From Oscillospiraceae bacterium (GTDB taxonomy: Bacteria > Bacillota > Clostridia > Oscillospirales > Oscillospiraceae): 64,000 nt of DNA. This document shows, piece after piece, positions 24,653-34,130 of the stretch. Below the pieces are notes generated by a model. It searched no databases. It had not been told where the DNA came from and saw only the letters and a list, made by a program, of their open reading frames with translations. The first letter of the stretch is position 1, and every line of letters begins with the position of its first letter. Both the position numbers and the translations under genes were made by a program. The stretch lies in the NCBI GenBank assembly GCA_022792945.1, contig JAAWBZ010000077.1, positions 1 through 64,000 of the forward strand, written 5' to 3'.

Positions 24653-25822
24653 CTATTGCAGCGCTTTTTCCAGCGCCGCCAGCCCCTGGTCCAGCTCCTC
24701 ATAGGAAATGGTCAGCGGCGGCAGGAGACGGACCTTGTCCTTGGCGGTCAGGACGATGAGGCCATGCTCGATGGCGTCCGCGGCCACGTCCTTGGCGGAC
24801 TTGCCCGCCGCCTCGATGCCCACCATCAGTCCCAGCCCCGTCACCGCGGCCACTCGGGGCAGGGCGGCGGCCTTCTCCCAGAGATAGGCGGCCTTCTCCC
24901 GCACCTGAGAGAGCATGGCCTCGTCCAGCTTCCGCAAAACCACCTGCCCGCCGGCGCAGGCCACGGGGTTTCCGCCGAAGGTGGTGCCATGGTGCCCGCA
25001 GCCCAGCACGTCCTGGGCCTTTTCCCCGAACAGCACCGCCCCCAGGGGGAGGCCGCCGCCAATGCCCTTGGCGATGGTCACCACGTCCGGCTGGATGCCG
25101 TAGTGCTCACAGGCCAGCAGCCGCCCGGTGCGGCCGATGCCGGTCTGGACCTCGTCCACGATGAGGAGCAGGTCCCGCTCCGCACACAGCGCCGCCACCG
25201 CCTGGACGTAGGCCGCGTCCTGGGCGATGACGCCGCCCTCCCCCTGGATCAGCTCCATCATCACCGCGCAGGTCCTGCCGCTGACGGCACCTTTCAGCTC
25301 CTCCAGATCGCCCGAGGCGACGAAGCGGTAGTCCTCCACAAAGGGGAAGAAAAAATTGTGATAGACCGCCTGCCCCGTGGCCGAGAGGGTGGCCATGGTG
25401 CGGCCGTGGAAGGAGTTGTGCAGGGCAATGATCTCCGAGCGGCCCGCACCGTACTTGTCAAAGCTGTACTTCCGGGCGGTCTTGATGGCGCCCTCGTTGG
25501 CCTCGGCGCCGGAGTTGCAGAAAAACACCTTTTTCATCCCCGTCCGGGCGCAAAGCATCTCCGCCAGTCTGGCACAGGGCTCTGTGTAGTAGAGATTGCT
25601 GATATGCTGGAGCTTCCCCGCCTGCTCGCTGACGGCCCGCACCCAGTCCGCGTCGCAGAAGCCCAGGGAGTTGACGCCGATGCCCGAGGAAAAATCGATG
25701 TACCGCTTCCCCTCCGGCGACCAGCACGTTGCGCCCTGGCCGCGGTCCACGCACAGGGAGAAGCGGGCGTAGGTGTGGGCGATGTACGCCTGGTCCAGCT
25801 GCTGTAATTCCTGACTTGTCAT
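24653..25822 (-). CDS. argD: Acetylornithine aminotransferase
   Basis: 389 aa class-III PLP aminotransferase converting N-acetylglutamate semialdehyde to N-acetylornithine. Features: FSSGIGVNSLGFCD, SGAEANEGAIKTARKYS, HNSFHGRTMATLSATG, LIVDEVQTGIGRTG, and the PLP-lysine context VVTIAKGIGGGLPLGAV. The start is the ATG (MTSQELQQLDQ) behind GAAGGGAAGGG. The TTG used by the ORF track lies within that RBS. Last gene of argC-argJ-argB-argD. Confidence 0.95.
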   Translation of the reverse strand: MTSQELQQLDQAYIAHTYARFSLCVDRGQGATCWSPEGKRYIDFSSGIGVNSLGFCDADWVRAVSEQAGKLQHISNLYYTEPCARLAEMLCARTGMKKVFFCNSGAEANEGAIKTARKYSFDKYGAGRSEIIALHNSFHGRTMATLSATGQAVYHNFFFPFVEDYRFVASGDLEELKGAVSGRTCAVMMELIQGEGGVIAQDAAYVQAVAALCAERDLLLIVDEVQTGIGRTGRLLACEHYGIQPDVVTIAKGIGGGLPLGAVLFGEKAQDVLGCGHHGTTFGGNPVACAGGQVVLRKLDEAMLSQVREKAAYLWEKAAALPRVAAVTGLGLMVGIEAAGKSAKDVAADAIEHGLIVLTAKDKVRLLPPLTISYEELDQGLAALEKALQ

Positions 25823-25839
25823 GGTGCACCCTTCCCTTC

Positions 25840-26691
25840 TCAATAAAACAGCGTGCCGTTGCCCTGGTCGGAGAACATCTCCAGCAGGATGGCGTGGGTT
25901 TTCCGCCCGTCAATGATCACAGCCTCCCGGACGCCCTTGGCGATGGAGTCCACACAGCAGGAGATCTTGGGCAGCATCCCGCCGGAGATGATCCCCTGAG
26001 CCACCAGCTTGGGCACCTGGCTGATCTTCACCTCGTGGATCAGCGTGGACTCGTCGTCCTTGTCCATCAGCAGCCCCGGAATGTCCGTCAGGGACACCAG
26101 CTTGCACGCGCCCAGGGCGATGGCAATGGCCGCGGCGGCGGTGTCGGCATTGATGTTGTAGGTCTCGCCGTCCTCGTCGGCGCCGATGGTAGCAATGACA
26201 GGGATCATGCCGCTGCTCAGCGCCTGCTCAACGGGGAAGGTGTTGACCGAGACGATATCGCCCACGTAGCCCAGCTCCTCCTCCGTGTGCCGCCGGCACC
26301 GGAGCATCCCCGCGTCCACGCCGCACAGGCCGATGGCCTTGCCGTGGCGGGCGCAGAGGCGGGCCACCAGGTCCTTGTTCAGCTTCCCGGCCAGGACCAT
26401 CTGCACCACCTCCATGGTCTCCGCGTCGGTGTAGCGCAGGCCGCCGACGAACCTCGGCTCCAGCCCCAGCCGGTGGAGCAGATGGTTGATCTCCGGCCCG
26501 CCGCCGTGGACCAGTACCGTCTTGATGCCCAGCATGTTCAGGAGGATGATATCCTCCATCACCGCGTCCTTCAGTTCCTCGTTGACCATGGCGTTGCCAC
26601 CGTATTTGACCACGATGGTCTTGCCGGTGTATTTCTTCATGTACGGCTGTGCCTCGGTCAGCACATCCGCAATGGTCCGTTCCTGTTTCAC
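25840..26691 (-). CDS. argB: Acetylglutamate kinase
   Basis: 283 aa amino-acid-kinase family. Phosphate-binding VVKYGGNAMV, LVHGGGPEINHLL, LCARHGKAIGLCGVDAG, and the C-terminal KISCCVDSIAKGVREAVIIDGRK. Phosphorylates N-acetylglutamate in arginine synthesis. The N-terminal extension (ADVLTEAQPYMKKYTGKT) resembles that of hexameric, arginine-inhibited enzymes, so feedback inhibition is likely. It lies 12 bp after argJ and 17 bp before argD. Confidence 0.96.
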   Translation of the reverse strand: MKQERTIADVLTEAQPYMKKYTGKTIVVKYGGNAMVNEELKDAVMEDIILLNMLGIKTVLVHGGGPEINHLLHRLGLEPRFVGGLRYTDAETMEVVQMVLAGKLNKDLVARLCARHGKAIGLCGVDAGMLRCRRHTEEELGYVGDIVSVNTFPVEQALSSGMIPVIATIGADEDGETYNINADTAAAAIAIALGACKLVSLTDIPGLLMDKDDESTLIHEVKISQVPKLVAQGIISGGMLPKISCCVDSIAKGVREAVIIDGRKTHAILLEMFSDQGNGTLFY

Positions 26692-26703
26692 CCTCGCGCC
26701 TCC

Positions 26704-27918
26704 TCAGGTCCGATAATCGCCGTTGATCTTTACATACTCGTAGGTGAGGTCGCATCCCCAGGCCGTAGCCTCCCCCGCTCCCTGGTGCAGGTCCACCAGG
26801 ACGGTGACGGTGTCCTCCGCCAGCACCTTGGCGGCGAATTCCTCGCTGAACTCGTGGTGCGCCGCGTGCTCGCACACCAGGACGCTGCCGGCCTTGGACT
26901 GGAGCGTCACGGAGACGCGGTCGATCTCGAATTCGGCGTCGGTGTAGCCGATGGCGCAGAGAATTCTTCCCCAGTTGGCGTCGCCGCCGAACATGGCCGC
27001 CTTGAAGAGGCTGGAGGAGATCACCGAGCGGGAGACCAGCCGCGCTGTCTCCTTGTCCGGCGCGCCGGAGACAGTGCAGACGATGGCCTTGCTGGCGCCC
27101 TCGCCGTCGGCGGCCATGAGGAAGGAGAGCTTCCGTGTCACAAAGGCCAGCGCCGCGGCAAAGGCGTCGTAATCCGGCCCCGGAGCGGCGATCTCCGAGT
27201 TGCCGGCCAGGCCGTTGGCCAGGATGGTCACGGTGTCGTTGGTGGAGGTGTCCCGGTCCACGCTGACCTGGTTGAAGCTGTCCAGGATGTCCTCGGACAG
27301 GGCCTTCTGGAGCATCACCGGCGAGACGGCCGCGTCGGTGGTGATGAAGCAGAGCATGGTGGCCATGTTGGGGTGGATCATGCCGCTGCCCTTGGCAATG
27401 GCCCCCAGGCGGCAGGTCCTGCCGCCCGCGGTGAACTCCACAGCCGCCTCCTTGACCCTGGTATCGGTGGTCATGATGGCCTGCGCCGCCTGGGCGGAGC
27501 CCGCATAGGAGAGCACCGCAGCCAGCTTGGGGATACCGTCCCGGAACGGCTCCAGGGTCATGGCCTTGCCGATGACGCCGGTGGACCCGACGATCCAGTC
27601 CGCCGCGTCGATGCCCAGCGCCGCCGCCGCCAGGGCGCACGTCTCCTCAGCCAGGGCCAGGCCCCCCGGCGCGCAGGTGTTGGCGTTGCCGCTGTTGCAG
27701 ATCACCGCCTGGGCGTGGCCGTCGGTCAGATGGTTCTTGGTGACGGTCAGGGGCGCGCCCTTGACCTTGTTCTTGGTGTAGACGCCCGCGGCGGTGCAGC
27801 GGGTGTCGCTGACGATCATGGCCAGGTCCGGCTTTGTGTGGTTTTTTCGGATGCCGCACCAGATGCCCGCGGCCCGGAAGCCCTTGGGCGCGCAGACACC
27901 GTTTTGAATTTCCTGCAT
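26704..27918 (-). CDS. argJ: Bifunctional ornithine acetyltransferase / N-acetylglutamate synthase
   Basis: 404 aa Ntn-type enzyme that self-cleaves before the Thr in the HPNMATMLCF motif (residues about 186-195) to give alpha and beta chains. Other matches: GIRKNHTKPDLAMIVSD, AVICNSGNANTCAPGG and, near the end, GWGCDLTYEYVKINGDYRT-like sequence. It recycles the acetyl group from N-acetylornithine to glutamate, and bifunctional forms also use acetyl-CoA. No separate argA or argE is seen, consistent with the cyclic pathway. Confidence 0.96.
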   Translation of the reverse strand: MQEIQNGVCAPKGFRAAGIWCGIRKNHTKPDLAMIVSDTRCTAAGVYTKNKVKGAPLTVTKNHLTDGHAQAVICNSGNANTCAPGGLALAEETCALAAAALGIDAADWIVGSTGVIGKAMTLEPFRDGIPKLAAVLSYAGSAQAAQAIMTTDTRVKEAAVEFTAGGRTCRLGAIAKGSGMIHPNMATMLCFITTDAAVSPVMLQKALSEDILDSFNQVSVDRDTSTNDTVTILANGLAGNSEIAAPGPDYDAFAAALAFVTRKLSFLMAADGEGASKAIVCTVSGAPDKETARLVSRSVISSSLFKAAMFGGDANWGRILCAIGYTDAEFEIDRVSVTLQSKAGSVLVCEHAAHHEFSEEFAAKVLAEDTVTVLVDLHQGAGEATAWGCDLTYEYVKINGDYRT

Positions 27919-27935
27919 ATTCTCTCAAATCTCCT

Positions 27936-28868
27936 TTATAATCCCGTATCCTCCGGCAGGCCCAGCATCAGGTTCATGCACTGGACCGCCGCGCCGGAGG
28001 CGCCTTTTCCCAGGTTGTCAAACCGGGACACCAGCACGATCTGCGCCTCGGTCCCGAACACGAAAATTTCCAGCCGGTTGGTGCCCGAAAGCGCCAGGGC
28101 GTCCAGCGTCCCGTCCTCCGGCGTCTCACCCCAGGGGTGAACCGTGAGGAAGCGCTGTCCGGCGTAGTAGTCCGCCAACGCCTCCGCCACCTCCCGCGGC
28201 CCCCAGGGCTTCGCCAGCAGGCGGGCGTGGAGGGGCACCGTCACCGCCATGCCGCTGAAAAAGTCCGCCACGATGGGATTGAACACCGGCGGATAAGCCA
28301 GCCCAGCGATCCTCTGCATCTCCGGCAGGTGCTTGTGCCGCTGACCCAGGGCGTACTGCCGGGGGCCCTGATAGGACGCCGGACGGTCCGCGGTCTCATA
28401 CTGGGCGATCATCTGCTTGCCGCCGCCGGAGTAGCCGGTGATGGAGTGGGCGGTGAAGGGGTAGTCCGGCGCGCAGACGCCCAGGGACACCAGCGGCGCG
28501 GCCAGGGTCAAAAAGCCCGTGGCGTGGCACCCCGGCACCGCCACACGGTCCGCCCCGGCCACCGCCGCCCGCTGAGCCTGGGACAGCTCCGGCAGGCCGT
28601 AGACCCAGCCGGGGCTGGTCCGGTGGGCCGTGGAGGTGTCCAGCACCCGCACGCCATCAGGCAGCCGCTCACAGATCTCCCGGGAGGCCGCATCGGGCAG
28701 GCACAAAAAGCTGACGTCCGCCGCGCGGATGCGCTCCAGGCGCGCGGCCAGGTCCTTGCGCAGCACCTCCGGGATGGTCAGCAGCTCCAGGTCGGCCCGA
28801 TGCTGGAACCGCTCATAAATCTTCAGGCCGGTGGTGCCGGCGCTGCCGTCGATGAATACTTTTTTCAT
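27936..28868 (-). CDS. argC: N-acetyl-gamma-glutamyl-phosphate reductase (short type)
   Basis: 310 aa, the shorter AGPR type-2 form. NAD(P)-binding start KVFIDGSAGTTGLKIYERF, catalytic Cys in AVPGCHATGFLTLAAPL, and HSITGYSGGGKQMI. Reduces N-acetylglutamyl phosphate to the semialdehyde. The start was moved 17 codons into the ORF to MKKVFIDG, preceded by GGAG-containing sequence; the upstream codons overlap the promoter. First gene of the arg operon. Confidence 0.93.
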   Translation of the reverse strand: MKKVFIDGSAGTTGLKIYERFQHRADLELLTIPEVLRKDLAARLERIRAADVSFLCLPDAASREICERLPDGVRVLDTSTAHRTSPGWVYGLPELSQAQRAAVAGADRVAVPGCHATGFLTLAAPLVSLGVCAPDYPFTAHSITGYSGGGKQMIAQYETADRPASYQGPRQYALGQRHKHLPEMQRIAGLAYPPVFNPIVADFFSGMAVTVPLHARLLAKPWGPREVAEALADYYAGQRFLTVHPWGETPEDGTLDALALSGTNRLEIFVFGTEAQIVLVSRFDNLGKGASGAAVQCMNLMLGLPEDTGL

Positions 28869-28910
28869 AGCTCCGCTTCTCCTCTGCCTCCGCAATCGAT
28901 AGACCCTCTT

Positions 28911-28938
28911 ATTATACAACTTAAAATGTATATTTCAA
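28911..28938 (-). promoter_or_regulatory. arg operon promoter
   Basis: Minus strand TTGAAA, 16 bp, TATAAT, about 45 bp upstream of argC. Confidence 0.7.
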
Positions 28939-28940
28939 GT

Positions 28941-28961
28941 GTTATTCGCATAATTATTCTG
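28941..28961. promoter_or_regulatory. Candidate ARG box (ArgR/AhrC operator)
   Basis: Immediately upstream of the arg -35, the minus strand reads AGAATAATTATGCGAATAAC. Its core GAATAATTAT matches the ARG-box core (TGAATAATTATTCA) on the left half; the right half is degenerate. No argR gene is in the window. Confidence 0.35.
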
Positions 28962-29162
28962 TTTTTCCCATATCAGCAGAAAAAAACGTGGTTTCCAACG
29001 ACTTCTCACCTTCTCTGCCGCCCAAATTTTAGGCAGAATTACCAAATTTCTGCACTGAGATTTGGAGAACTCTCTGGCGTATTCCTTCCTTTTCCCGTAT
29101 CTGGCAGAAAACGCCTCTGCATATATACACCCAGGCGAGGCGAAAAAAAGAAAACCGTCTCA

Positions 29163-29191
29163 TTGCACAAACGGCGGCGATGGGGTATGAT
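29163..29191 (+). promoter_or_regulatory. Candidate promoter of the alkyltransferase-like gene
   Basis: TTGCAC, 17 bp, TATGAT. The leader would be only about 15 nt. The rest of the 344-bp gap between argC and this gene is AT-rich and shows short hairpins (such as CCAAATTT...ATTTGG at 29041-29065) but no other recognised element. Confidence 0.45.
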
Positions 29192-29212
29192 GGAGGCAAA
29201 GGAGGTGATTGC

Positions 29213-29692
29213 ATGGCAAATGAGGCCAGGAAGGACTTCCAGGCCATGCTGCGCGACAACAAGGATATGCCCCGGGTCCAGCGCATCACGGACCCCAAAA
29301 GCATCCAGCGCTACGGCGGCGACCGGATGTACCTCGCCCCGCCCATGGCCTACGACCGGCTCATGCGGCAGGTCCCCCGGGGCCGTCTGATCACAGTGGG
29401 CGCGCTGCGGGACCACCTGGCCCGGCAGGGCGGCGCGGACTTCACCGACCCCATCACAGCGGGCATCTTCGTCTCCATCGCCGCCTGGGCCAGCTGCCAG
29501 CGGGGCGAAGACCCCACGCCCTACTGGCGCACCCTCAAGGCCGGCGGCGAGCTGAACCCCAAATATCCCGGCGGCGCTGCCGACCAGAAAGCTCTCCTGG
29601 AGGCCGAGGGCCACACTGTTGTCCAGAGAGGGCGGACCAATATCCGGTACTACGTACAGGATTATGAATCATATCTCTGGAATATTTCGTGA
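29213..29692 (+). CDS. Alkyltransferase-like (MGMT-fold) protein lacking the acceptor cysteine
   Basis: 159 aa. The C-terminal domain follows the MGMT DNA-binding fold: VPRGRLITVGALRDHL, GIFVSIAAWASCQRGEDPTPYWRTLKAGGELNPKYPGG, then QKALLEAEGHTV. At the position of the PCHR active site it reads PYWR, so the alkyl-accepting Cys is missing. Alkyltransferase-like proteins of this kind bind O6-alkylguanine and flag it for nucleotide excision repair. The first 45 residues are an extra helical segment. Start MANEARKDF after AAAGGAGGTGATTGC. Confidence 0.75.
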   Translation: MANEARKDFQAMLRDNKDMPRVQRITDPKSIQRYGGDRMYLAPPMAYDRLMRQVPRGRLITVGALRDHLARQGGADFTDPITAGIFVSIAAWASCQRGEDPTPYWRTLKAGGELNPKYPGGAADQKALLEAEGHTVVQRGRTNIRYYVQDYESYLWNIS

Positions 29693-29707
29693 CAATTCAT
29701 AATTTAT

Positions 29708-29814
29708 GACAAAGATAAAAACACAACGTGCCGCGGCACAGAGCCGGTAGGTAGTCCGGCCGCATCCGCCAGGATGTCAGTAACCCTCCCTCCTTGGGTC
29801 GTCCATTCTTTGTC
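29708..29814 (+). promoter_or_regulatory. yjdF (azaaromatic-sensing) riboswitch
   Basis: Matches the yjdF RNA motif as I know it: ACAACGTGCCG, GTAGGT...CCGGCCGCA, GTAACCCTCC and GGGTCGTCC in order. Closing stem P1 is visible: GACAAAGA (29708-29715) pairs with TCTTTGTC (29807-29814). Internal stems GCCGG/CCGGC, CATCC/GGATG and ACCC/GGGT are present. The loop CCTCCTT (29789-29795) is exactly complementary to the SD AAGGAGG (29827-29833) of the downstream yjdF gene, indicating translational control. Confidence 0.88.
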
Positions 29815-29841
29815 CGGAACACATTTAAGGAGGAATTCGTT

Positions 29842-30258
29842 TTGGACAAGGGTATTGGAAATCTGACCGTATTTTTTGAAGATCCCTTCTGGGTGGGCGT
29901 CTGGGAGCGCGTCGAGGACGGACGGCTGATGGTGTGCAAGATCACCTTCGGCGCGGAGCCGCGGGACGCGGAAGTCTATGCCTTTCTCCTGGAAAACTAC
30001 CGTCGTCTCCAGTTCAGTCCGCCTGTGGAAGCTGTTCTGCGCCCCGCCGCCGGCAACCCCAAGCGCCGCCAGCGCGCCGCCCGCAAGGCCACCGGTCAAA
30101 GCGGCGTCGGCACCAAAGCCCAGCAGGCGCTGCAGCTCCAGCGCGAGGCGCAGAAAACCCAGCGCCGCGAGGCCTCCCGCGTGCAGCGGGAGGCGGAAAA
30201 GCAGCGGCAGTTCCAGCAGAAGCAGCAAAAACGAAGAGAAAAACGCCGCGGTCACTGA
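29842..30258 (+). CDS. yjdF: YjdF family protein (DUF2992)
   Basis: 138 aa. N-terminal domain LTVFFEDPFWVGVWERVEDGRL...ITFGAEPRDAEVYAFLLENY is the DUF2992 signature. The C-terminal half is a highly basic Gln/Arg/Lys coiled coil (residues 70-138), likely nucleic-acid binding. The start is TTG (LDKGIGNL) with AAGGAGG 8 bases before it; the ORF track begins inside the riboswitch leader. Controlled by the yjdF riboswitch, which binds azaaromatic compounds; YjdF probably helps tolerate such molecules, but its activity is unknown. Confidence 0.9.
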   Translation: MDKGIGNLTVFFEDPFWVGVWERVEDGRLMVCKITFGAEPRDAEVYAFLLENYRRLQFSPPVEAVLRPAAGNPKRRQRAARKATGQSGVGTKAQQALQLQREAQKTQRREASRVQREAEKQRQFQQKQQKRREKRRGH

Positions 30259-30273
30259 CTGCGGCGTTTTTTT
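30239..30273 (+). terminator. yjdF terminator
   Basis: AAAAACGCCGC / GCGGCGTTTTTTT hairpin spanning the yjdF stop codon. Confidence 0.85.
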
Positions 30274-30432
30274 AACTTTTTATGACCAAAAAAGCTCCGA
30301 TTCGGTTTACCATAACCCCATAATTTTAGTGACATAATCTTGTTTTTTTCCAAAGTCCTTTCAAATATACATTCTCTTATGCGTGCCGTGGCGCTGCGCC
30401 CGCTGCCGGCAAAACGTCTGCTTTGCCGTGAG

Positions 30433-30482
30433 TTATCCACATCATCCACAGACTTTTCCACAACTCCACAATGTTTTCCACA
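30433..30482 (+). repeat. Tandem cluster of five DnaA-box-like 9-mers
   Basis: TTATCCACA (30433, perfect DnaA box), TCATCCACA (30442), TTTTCCACA (30454), AACTCCACA (30462) and TTTTCCACA (30474) lie in one orientation within 50 bp. An AT-rich stretch follows (30485-30525). It is in the gap between the convergent yjdF and gpr genes; no dnaA, dnaN or rpmH is nearby. Candidate DnaA-titration/regulatory cluster, less likely a replication origin. The rest of the 30274-30525 gap is AT-rich with no gene. Confidence 0.65.
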
Positions 30483-30525
30483 GCTGCATTTTCTGTATAT
30501 TGAGTTTACATAATATTTCTGAATC

Positions 30526-31416
30526 TTATTCCACCAAATAGGCGATATCGTCCACACTCAGCCCCTGATGGACGGCCAGGTTGATGCCGTAGGCTACCAG
30601 CTTCGCGATCTGCTCCACCCGGGCATCGATGTCCCGGGGTGTGACGATCATCTGGCGGCCGGCGGTAAGCTCCTCCGTCTCCGGGCCGCCGGGGCGGCCG
30701 AAGTCCTGCAAAAGCGTCTCCACATCCACCACCGTCGGCACCCCCACCGCCACCACCGGGATGCCAAAGCGCGCCTGGTCAAATGCCTCCCGGGCATTGT
30801 GGATGCCGGAGCCGGGGGTGATGCCCGTGTCCGCCAGCTGCACGGTGGTGCAGATCCGCGCGAGGCTGCGGGACGCCAGCGCGTCCACCACGATCATGCA
30901 GTCCGGCCGGGCCTTTTCCACCACGCCGTGGACCACCTCAGCGCTCTCCAGACCTGTGATGCCCAGCACGCCGGGGGCTACGGCGGCGACGGAGCGGTAA
31001 TCCTGAAAAAACGCCGGCGACTGCTCCACCAGGTGCCTGGTAATGAGCAAATGCTCCAGTGCCTTGGGGCCGACAGCGTCCGGCGTAATGGCCGCGTTGC
31101 CCAGGCCCGCCACCAGCACGCACGCCGCATCGTCCAGCCGCAGGAGCCCCCGCAGCTGCCGCCCCAGCGCCTCCGCCGCGCCGCGGAAGCCGTCGCGCTC
31201 CCGGCGGTGGAGGGCCGTCAGCTCCAGCGTCAGGTACGTCCCCACTGGTTTGTGCAGCGCCGCCGCGCCCTGCCCGTCCAGGACCTCCACCTCCGTGATG
31301 TGGACGCCCTGCTCGTCATGCTCCCGGGCGCGGACGCCGGACAGTGCCGTGGCGTCCTGCGCCGATTCCTCCCAAAGCTCCTTCTCCTCCAATGCCAGGT
31401 CCGTTCGCCTGCCCAT
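30526..31416 (-). CDS. gpr: GPR endopeptidase (germination protease)
   Basis: 296 aa. The aspartate-type protease that degrades small acid-soluble spore proteins at germination. Start MGRRTDLALEEKELWEE carries the SASP-like autoprocessing site region RTDLALE. Other family blocks: VLVAGLGNAAITPDAVGPKAL, GVLGITGLESAEVV, VVDALASRSLARICTTVQLADTGITPGSG and GVPTVVDVETLL. The start was placed after GAGGTGAGGAAC; the 380-aa ORF extends through the rpsT promoter region. A GCATA element about 60 bp upstream could be a forespore -35, but its -10 is poor. Confidence 0.94.
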   Translation of the reverse strand: MGRRTDLALEEKELWEESAQDATALSGVRAREHDEQGVHITEVEVLDGQGAAALHKPVGTYLTLELTALHRRERDGFRGAAEALGRQLRGLLRLDDAACVLVAGLGNAAITPDAVGPKALEHLLITRHLVEQSPAFFQDYRSVAAVAPGVLGITGLESAEVVHGVVEKARPDCMIVVDALASRSLARICTTVQLADTGITPGSGIHNAREAFDQARFGIPVVAVGVPTVVDVETLLQDFGRPGGPETEELTAGRQMIVTPRDIDARVEQIAKLVAYGINLAVHQGLSVDDIAYLVE

Positions 31417-31492
31417 GTTCCTCACCTCTCCCCTAGTTTCCGCCGCGTCGTCGTCCGGTATGCGGTTTTTTTCAGAAAAAACAAAAAAAGAC

Positions 31493-31521
31493 TTGATTTT
31501 TGTGTTCTTCACAGCTATAAT
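31493..31521 (+). promoter_or_regulatory. rpsT promoter
   Basis: TTGATT, 17 bp, TATAAT, 61 bp before the start codon. Confidence 0.75.
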
Positions 31522-31582
31522 ATATTTCTGCATGAGACTATTATGTCCATATGACATGAACGCTATTGGAGGAGGTGTAATC

Positions 31583-31849
31583 GTGCCCAACATTAAGTCT
31601 GCCAAGAAGAGAGTCCTGCTCTCCCGCGCTGCCAACGAGAGCAATAAGGCGGCCAAGTCCGTCCTCAAGACTTCTCTGAAGAAGTTCGACGCCGCCGTCG
31701 CTGCCGGTGACGCCGCCCAAACCGATAGCGCTTACAAGGCTGCCGTCAAGACCATTGACCAGGCTGTCAAGAAGGGAATTCTTCACAAGAACACTGCTGC
31801 GCGCAAGAAGAGCAGCATTGCCCGGAAGATGAACTCTCTGGCTTCCTGA
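31583..31849 (+). CDS. rpsT: 30S ribosomal protein S20
   Basis: 88 aa, helical and lysine-rich. Starts (GTG) PNIKSAKKRVLLSRAANESNK and ends GILHKNTAARKKSSIARKMNSL, as in S20. It binds 16S rRNA early in 30S assembly. GGAGGAGGTGTAATC precedes the GTG; the ORF track adds a 5' extension through the gpr region. Divergent from gpr, with its own promoter and terminator. Confidence 0.97.
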   Translation: MPNIKSAKKRVLLSRAANESNKAAKSVLKTSLKKFDAAVAAGDAAQTDSAYKAAVKTIDQAVKKGILHKNTAARKKSSIARKMNSLAS

Positions 31850-31868
31850 GCCGCGTCGTGCTGGATAG

Positions 31869-31905
31869 AACCGTTGCAGAATTCATCTCTGCAACGGTTT
31901 TCTTT
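31869..31905 (+). terminator. rpsT terminator
   Basis: AACCGTTGCAGA ATTCATC TCTGCAACGGTTTTCTTT. Confidence 0.9.
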
Positions 31906-31926
31906 CGGTTTTTACAGGCGGAGCCC

Positions 31927-31954
31927 TTGTCATTTTCGCCCGCTCCGCTATAAT
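31927..31954 (+). promoter_or_regulatory. recG promoter
   Basis: TTGTCA, 16 bp, TATAAT, 33 bp before the ATG. Confidence 0.65.
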
Positions 31955-31987
31955 GAAAGCGAGACCAACGCGGATAGGAGGCGTGCT

Positions 31988-34036
<2,049 letters not shown>

Positions 34037-34071
34037 AAACTGACTTTCAGAAAAAATTTCCGGCGGCGTGA

Positions 34072-34100
34072 TTGTATCTGCCGCGAATTTGTAGTAGAAT
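34072..34100 (+). promoter_or_regulatory. gpmI promoter
   Basis: TTGTAT, 17 bp, TAGAAT, 30 bp before the gpmI start. Confidence 0.6.
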
Positions 34101-34130
34101 AAACACAATGCGAAATTTGGAGGAAGTATC

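Noticed and set aside
25729-28140. 803-aa plus-strand ORF across the arg operon
   Set aside because: Antisense to argB, argJ and part of argC; composition is typical of a shadow frame and it has no RBS.
29704-30255. 183-aa minus-strand ORF over yjdF
   Set aside because: Leu-rich shadow of the basic YjdF tail and riboswitch.
30433-30525. Replication origin
   Set aside because: DnaA boxes and AT-rich DNA are present, but dnaA, dnaN, rpmH and gyrase genes are absent, so I call only a DnaA-box cluster.
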